Below, piece after piece: positions 60,017 to 64,000 of a stretch of DNA of 64,000 bases. This DNA is from Pedobacter nyackensis. Its GTDB lineage: Bacteria; Bacteroidota; Bacteroidia; Sphingobacteriales; Sphingobacteriaceae. The position numbers and the translations under genes are program-made. Within the stretch, counting starts at the first letter, position 1, and every line of letters starts with the position of its first letter. The stretch spans positions 61,744 to 125,743 of the forward strand of contig NZ_FWYB01000018.1 of the NCBI RefSeq assembly GCF_900176505.1, in the 5' to 3' direction. A model generated the notes under the pieces. That model made no database searches, was not told where the DNA came from, and saw only the letters and a program-made list of their open reading frames with translations.

Positions 60017-60757
60017 ATGGAAAATGTAGTGATAAAAACAGATAAGCTGACTAAGCGTTTTGGTGATTTTATCGCTGCGAATGAAATTACTTTTGAAGTA
60101 AAGAAAGGGGAGATATTTGGGTTTTTAGGCGCAAACGGGGCGGGCAAAACGACGGCTATGCGGATGTTATGTGGATTGTCGATGCCCAGTTCGGGAACAG
60201 CCACTATTGCAGGTTTTAATGTGTACAAGCAAACGGAAGATATTAAAAGGAACATCGGCTATATGAGTCAGAAATTCTCTCTGTATGAAGACCTCACTGT
60301 ATTGGAAAATATCAGGTTTTTTGGTGGGATTTACGGACTTAGTAACCGGGAGCTAAAAAGCAAGGGGGAAGAACTGGTGGAGCAGCTAGGTTTGCAAAAG
60401 GAAGCTAAGAAACTGGTTCAGGCTTTGCCATTGGGCTGGAAGCAGAAACTTTCTTTCTCTGTCGCAGTTTTGCATCAACCAAAAATTGTATTCCTTGATG
60501 AACCTACTGGTGGTGTAGATCCGGTAACGAGGAGGCAGTTTTGGGACCTGATTTATGAAGCTTCGGCAAAGGGGATTACCATTTTTGTAACTACGCACTA
60601 CATGGACGAGGCGGAATATTGTGACCGGTTATCGATTATGGTAGATGGAAAAATTGAAGCACTGGATAGTCCTGCAAACTTGAAAAAGCAATTTAAAGCA
60701 GCGTCAATGGATGATGTTTTTTATCAGTTGGCAAGAGGCGCTAAACGTAGCGATTAA
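60017..60757 (+). CDS. ABC exporter ATPase 2 (YbhF C-half-like)
   Basis: 246 aa. Walker A GANGAGKTT, signature variant ALPLGWKQKLSFS, Walker B IVFLDEPTGGVDP, H-loop VTTHYMDEA. The LPLGW form of the signature is normal for the second YbhF-type ATPase domain. Starts 2 nt after the first ATPase gene. Confidence 0.93.
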   Translation: MENVVIKTDKLTKRFGDFIAANEITFEVKKGEIFGFLGANGAGKTTAMRMLCGLSMPSSGTATIAGFNVYKQTEDIKRNIGYMSQKFSLYEDLTVLENIRFFGGIYGLSNRELKSKGEELVEQLGLQKEAKKLVQALPLGWKQKLSFSVAVLHQPKIVFLDEPTGGVDPVTRRQFWDLIYEASAKGITIFVTTHYMDEAEYCDRLSIMVDGKIEALDSPANLKKQFKAASMDDVFYQLARGAKRSD

Positions 60758-60761
60758 ACAT

Positions 60762-61874
60762 ATGGCAATGAAGCAGTTTATCAACTTTGTGAAAAAAGAA
60801 TTTGCCCATGTATTGCGCGATAAAAAGACACTGTTGATTTTATTTGGAATGCCAGTGATGCAGATCCTTATTTTCGGATTTGCCCTGACCAATGAAGTGA
60901 AGAACTCAAAGATCATTGTTATGGATCAGGCGAAAGACCTGGCTTCCCAACAAATTATTTCTAAAATAGCAGCAAGCAGGTACTTTGATATCGAAAATAC
61001 GGTGATGAACACTGTGCAAATGGATGCTGAATTTAGAAAAGGAAAGATCAGGATGGCACTGGTTTTTCCTGCCGGATTCAATGAAGCGCTGCTTCATCAG
61101 GGAAAAGCGCAAATTCAGGTTATCGCCGATGCTTCGGATCCCAATACCGCTAACACACTCAGTAATTATGTTTCAGCTATTGTTCAGGATTATCAAAGCT
61201 CAGTGGATAACAGGGTAACCGTTCCTTACCGGATCGTTCCGGTACTGAGAATGTTATATAATCCCCAATTAAAAGGGGCGCCAAATTTTGTCCCGGGTGT
61301 AATGGCCCTGGTGCTGATGCTGGTCTGCGTAATGATGACTGCCATTTCTATTGTTAAAGAAAAGGAAACCGGAACGATGGAGGTTTTGCTGGTTTCGCCA
61401 TTTCAGCCAATTCTGGTTATTCTTTCAAAGGCGGTTCCCTATCTTTTGCTGTCGCTGGTTAATGTAGCTTCTATTCTGCTTTTGAGTGTTTATGTGCTCG
61501 ATTTACCAATTAATGGAAGTATATTATTGCTTTTCGCCGAAAGCACACTGTTTATCATTACCTGCCTGAGCATAGGAATTCTTATTTCTATAAAAACAAA
61601 CTCCCAGCAGCTGGCGATGTTGATCTCTCTGATGGGCATGTTTTTGCCAACGGTGCTCTTTAGCGGTTTTATGTTTCCAATAGAGAATATGCCTTATCCG
61701 TTGCAGTTGATTTCTAATTTGGTTCCTGCAAAATGGTTTTACATGATTATAAAGTCGATCATGATTAAAGGATTGGGCTTTGCCGCGATCTGGAAGGAAA
61801 CGCTAATTCTGGCCGGTTTCACAGTTGTTTTACTTGCTGTTAGTTTAAAAAGTTTTAAAATCAGACTGGCATGA
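60762..61874 (+). CDS. ABC-2-type permease 1 (YbhS/YhhJ-like)
   Basis: Start at 60762 (MAMKQFINF), just after the ATPase stop; an earlier frame opening would overlap that gene heavily. 370 aa. One N-terminal TM (LLILFGMPVMQILIFGFAL), a large extracytoplasmic loop (~45-170), then five TMs with NFVPGVMALVLMLVCVMMTAISIVKEKETGTMEVLLVSP, the family signature. Stop overlaps the next start (ATGA). Confidence 0.92.
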   Translation: MAMKQFINFVKKEFAHVLRDKKTLLILFGMPVMQILIFGFALTNEVKNSKIIVMDQAKDLASQQIISKIAASRYFDIENTVMNTVQMDAEFRKGKIRMALVFPAGFNEALLHQGKAQIQVIADASDPNTANTLSNYVSAIVQDYQSSVDNRVTVPYRIVPVLRMLYNPQLKGAPNFVPGVMALVLMLVCVMMTAISIVKEKETGTMEVLLVSPFQPILVILSKAVPYLLLSLVNVASILLLSVYVLDLPINGSILLLFAESTLFIITCLSIGILISIKTNSQQLAMLISLMGMFLPTVLFSGFMFPIENMPYPLQLISNLVPAKWFYMIIKSIMIKGLGFAAIWKETLILAGFTVVLLAVSLKSFKIRLA

Positions 61875-62989
61875 GAACGATCAGGTTTTTACTGGAAAAG
61901 GAATTCAGACAAATATTTCGCAATAGAGCGATCCTGCTGATGATTATCGTGATGCCAACTATACAATTGATCATCCTGCCGCTTGCTGCTAATTATGAAG
62001 TGAAAAACATAAACCTTTCGGTAGTTGATCACGACCATTCTGGTTATGCTCAAAAGTTGATTTCGAAAGTAACCGCTTCAGGATATTTTAAGCTTACAGG
62101 CTATAATGTGTCTTTTAAAGAAGGGATGAAGTTGATTGAAGCAGATGAAGCAGATCTGATTCTGGAAATTCCACAAGATTTTGAGCGTAACCTGGTGCGG
62201 GAAGATCAGCAACAGTTGTTTATAGCTGTAAATGCCATTAACGGGGTAAAGGCAAATCTCGGAGGGGCCTATCTGGGGAGTATCATCAGAGATTTTAATA
62301 AAGAGATCAGATCAGAATTGTTACCTATTTCCAGATTTAACGGGGCCGCTGGTATTGAACTGACCTCATCAAATCGTTATAACCCATTTATGCAATATAA
62401 ATTTTTTATGGTTCCCGGTATTATGGCTATTCTGGTTACCATGGTTGGAGGTTTTCTTTCGGCATTGAATATTGTAAAAGAAAAGGAGTTTGGTACCATT
62501 GAGCAGATCAACGTGACCCCAATCAGGAAGCATCATTTTATATTGGGAAAGCTAATTCCTTTCTGGGCGCTGGGAAATGTGGTCTTTACCATAGGTTTAC
62601 TAGTGTCCTGGTTAATTTATGGAATTGTACCTGTGGGCAATCTGCTGGTATTGTATTTCTTTGCGTCGGTTTTTCTATTAGCGATTTTGGGCTTCGGATT
62701 GCTGATTTCTACTTTTTGTGATACGCAGCAGCAAGCCATGTTTATTATGTTTTTTTTCATGATGATCTTTATTTTGATGGGAGGCTTGTTTACACCTATT
62801 GATAGTATGCCCGAATGGGCAAAGGTGCTGTCCAGATTTAACCCTGTTAGTTATATGATAGCCGTGATGCGTATGGTGATTCTTAAAGGAAGTGGATTTA
62901 AAGATATATTACCTCAATTGGGTACGATGGCATTATTTGCGCTAGTGTTAAATACCTGGGCAGTGATTAATTATAAAAAGAGAAATTAA
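61871..62989 (+). CDS. ABC-2-type permease 2 (YbhR-like)
   Basis: 372 aa with the same architecture as the preceding permease: N-terminal TM (ILLMIIVMPTIQLIILPLA), extracytoplasmic domain, then FFMVPGIMAILVTMVGGFLSALNIVKEKEFGTIEQINVTPI and four more helices. The two permeases form the membrane channel. Substrates of YbhFSR-type exporters include cations and drugs; here unknown. Confidence 0.92.
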   Translation: MRTIRFLLEKEFRQIFRNRAILLMIIVMPTIQLIILPLAANYEVKNINLSVVDHDHSGYAQKLISKVTASGYFKLTGYNVSFKEGMKLIEADEADLILEIPQDFERNLVREDQQQLFIAVNAINGVKANLGGAYLGSIIRDFNKEIRSELLPISRFNGAAGIELTSSNRYNPFMQYKFFMVPGIMAILVTMVGGFLSALNIVKEKEFGTIEQINVTPIRKHHFILGKLIPFWALGNVVFTIGLLVSWLIYGIVPVGNLLVLYFFASVFLLAILGFGLLISTFCDTQQQAMFIMFFFMMIFILMGGLFTPIDSMPEWAKVLSRFNPVSYMIAVMRMVILKGSGFKDILPQLGTMALFALVLNTWAVINYKKRN

Positions 62990-63002
62990 GTAGTTTTGTG
63001 GG

Positions 63003-63386
63003 ATGATTAACAAGGTTCATCACATCGCTATTATCTGTAGCGACTATGCTGTTTCAAAAGCTTTTTACACAGAGGTATTAGGCTTTACTATAATTCGGGA
63101 AGTTTACAGAGCCGAAAGACAATCCTACAAACTGGATCTTGCTGTAAATGGGGTTTATGCAATAGAACTTTTTTCTTTTCCAGATCCGATAAAAAGGCCA
63201 TCGAGACCAGAGGCTACTGGGTTAAGGCACCTCGCTTTTGAAGTGGACGAACTGGAGGTGGTGATCAATATGCTGGAAGATAAAGGAGTGGAGGCAGAGC
63301 CTATACGGATTGATGAATTTACCGGCAAACGGTTTACTTTTATTGCCGATCCGGACCAACTCCCGATAGAGTTTTACGAAAAATAA
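63003..63386 (+). CDS. gloA2: SMU1112c/YaeR-type VOC metalloprotein (glyoxalase I-like)
   Basis: 127 aa. INKVHHIAIICSDYAVSKAFYTEVLGFTIIREVYR (metal His), SYKLDLAVNGVYAIELFSFPDPIKRPSRPEATGLRHLAFEVD (Glu, His) and FTFIADPDQLPIEFYEK (Glu) give the H-E-H-E metal set of this group. Close in pattern to E. coli YaeR/GloA2. 13 nt after the permease gene, possibly in the same transcript. Confidence 0.9.
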   Translation: MINKVHHIAIICSDYAVSKAFYTEVLGFTIIREVYRAERQSYKLDLAVNGVYAIELFSFPDPIKRPSRPEATGLRHLAFEVDELEVVINMLEDKGVEAEPIRIDEFTGKRFTFIADPDQLPIEFYEK

Positions 63387-63412
63387 AATAATTTTTATTG
63401 CTCATACAATAA

Positions 63413-63440
63413 ATCAAATATTTGATCGTCTATATATTTG
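63413..63440 (+). promoter_or_regulatory. Palindrome and -7 box upstream of a terminator
   Basis: ATCAAATATTTGAT (14-bp perfect palindrome, 63413-63426) is followed by TATATTTG (63433-63440), which matches the -7 consensus. A terminator starts 17 nt later, so the unit could encode a short RNA of about 50 nt. Confidence 0.3.
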
Positions 63441-63457
63441 AGAGCGTTAATTTAGAT

Positions 63458-63498
63458 AACGGGGATGCGGTGGATTGCTGCGTCCCCGTTTCTTTTTT
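63458..63498 (+). terminator. Strong intrinsic terminator
   Basis: 11-bp stem AACGGGGATGC / GCGTCCCCGTT with one G-T pair, an 11-nt loop, and TTCTTTTTT tail. It closes the exporter/VOC transcript and separates it from the insertion sequence. Confidence 0.8.
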
Positions 63499-63652
63499 AA
63501 AGCATTTTTTCTTTCAGCCGGATCTGATCCTCAGATCATATAACCCACATGCTGCCAAAATTCATTCGTTTTTTTACAAGTACCCCCCAAAAAAAAGAAC
63601 TAGTTTCTTTTAATCGTAAAACTATTTCAGTATCGGACAGACTGTAAACTAA

Positions 63653-63946
63653 TCCCAGCATAAGACAATCCAAGGTTCCTACAGTTACCCTCAGGTAGCA
63701 AAAAAATATGGCGTGAGTGAACAAAGCATTATATCCTTTGTATCTTGGTACCGAAAGACTCAGAGTCAGCTTATGTCAGAAGAATCCATTGAATCAACAG
63801 GTGTGCCTTTGAGTTCAGAAGATCAAAAAAAGCTTGAAAAGCGACTTTTGTTAGCAGAAATGAAGATTGCAGCTCTTGAAAAGGTGATTGCAATCGCCAA
63901 CCAGGAGTACAATACAGACCTCAAAAAAAAAGCTGCTACCAAGTGA
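63653..63946 (+). mobile_element. IS3-family transposase OrfA, N-terminally short
   Basis: Open from 63653 after an in-frame TAA; the only start-like codon in the conserved part is GTG at 63713. It reads YSYPQVAKKYGVSEQSIISFVSWYRK (HTH) then a leucine-zipper-like segment (LEKRLLLAEMKIAALEKVIAIANQEY), the IS3 OrfA pattern. Normal OrfA proteins have ~20 more N-terminal residues, so the 5' end may be damaged. The end contains A9 (63923-63931), a probable -1 slippery site for OrfAB. Confidence 0.7.
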
Positions 63947-64000
63947 TTTATGAGCTAAAAGGAACACGCAAATATTATAGTATCGATAATCTTTGTGCTG
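63943..64000 (+). mobile_element. IS3-family transposase OrfB, start only (cut by window end)
   Basis: In the -1 frame relative to OrfA, from GTG at 63943 or by frameshift at A9, the reading is VIYELKGTRKYYSIDNLCA, the typical beginning of Bacteroidota IS3 OrfB (integrase) proteins. The rest lies outside the window. Confidence 0.6.

Noticed and set aside
60017..60757. ATPase 2 signature LPLGW instead of LSGGQ as a defect
   Set aside because: This variant is normal in the second ATPase half of YbhF-type exporters, so it is not a sign of inactivation.
62993..63000. TAGTTTTG as promoter of the YaeR-like VOC gene
   Set aside because: It ends 2 nt before the start codon and lacks any -33 element; likely chance in AT-rich DNA.
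1..64000. tRNA, rRNA or CRISPR arrays
   Set aside because: No cloverleaf-like GC-rich blocks with GTTCRANNC, no rRNA motifs and no regularly spaced repeats with unique spacers were seen in intergenic regions, nearly all of which are short.

Overview
The window looks like a chromosomal segment of a Bacteroidota member, most likely a Sphingobacteriaceae genome close to Pedobacter. The base for this is direct: AT-rich DNA, two SusC/SusD pairs, an ECF sigma/FecR/STN-SusC signalling trio, an orphan FecR, and many promoters matching the Bacteroidota consensus (TTTG or TTG, about 19 nt, TAnnTTTG). I recognise most proteins by family motifs only; no database search was possible, so genus-level placement is inference.

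Layout. (1) 1-5704: end of a polysaccharide-utilisation-type locus with a SusC tail, SusD, and two tandem lipoproteins of the endonuclease/exonuclease/phosphatase fold, the first fused to a DUF1735-like domain and stripped of its catalytic residues. (2) 6232-18134: a self-regulated import operon (ECF sigma, FecR, STN-type SusC, SusD, a metallohydrolase-like lipoprotein with a broken HExxH, a TlpA-type thioredoxin, a subtilisin with a large insertion, a DTG aspartic protease with PDZ). The gene content points to peptide or protein use rather than sugar use. (3) 18186-33384: housekeeping and accessory genes: DUF6122, DUF6496, Hsp20, nudK, a DeoR regulator, an RRM protein, a sulfatase, an orphan FecR, an acyltransferase, an Ada-like methyltransferase, a HAD phosphatase, a PhyH dioxygenase behind a poly-cysteine leader peptide, an SDR, and a GbsR/MarR-DCC-TIGR01777-SRPBCC cluster. 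(4) 33505-38027: TonB receptor plus PepSY protein (probably iron uptake), a REP-like palindrome and amidohydrolase remnant, and an SGNH hydrolase. (5) 38026-43645: GtrA, CDP-alcohol transferase and metallophosphoesterase on the minus strand, then a GH28-like beta-helix protein. (6) 43747-54764: a copper resistance block: CopA, two HMA proteins, HYC_CC_PP protein, an RND pump split into two genes, CusC-like OMF, two CusB-like adaptors, DUF3347. (7) 54841-63386: DUF2147, YCF48-like, VOC proteins and a TolC/HlyD/ABC exporter (YbhFSR type). (8) 63653-64000: the start of an IS3-family element cut by the window edge.

Most noteworthy: a 27-codon minus-strand leader ORF ending in five consecutive cysteine codons sits between a good promoter and the PhyH dioxygenase gene, with alternative hairpins between them. 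It reads as a cysteine-responsive attenuator controlling an iron/2-oxoglutarate oxygenase, and so suggests a sulfur-scavenging role. Also notable are the pseudo-enzyme/enzyme pair in locus 1, a perfect terminator-like hairpin inside the signal-peptide codons of the aspartic protease, the split CusA, and several strong palindromic operators overlapping promoters.
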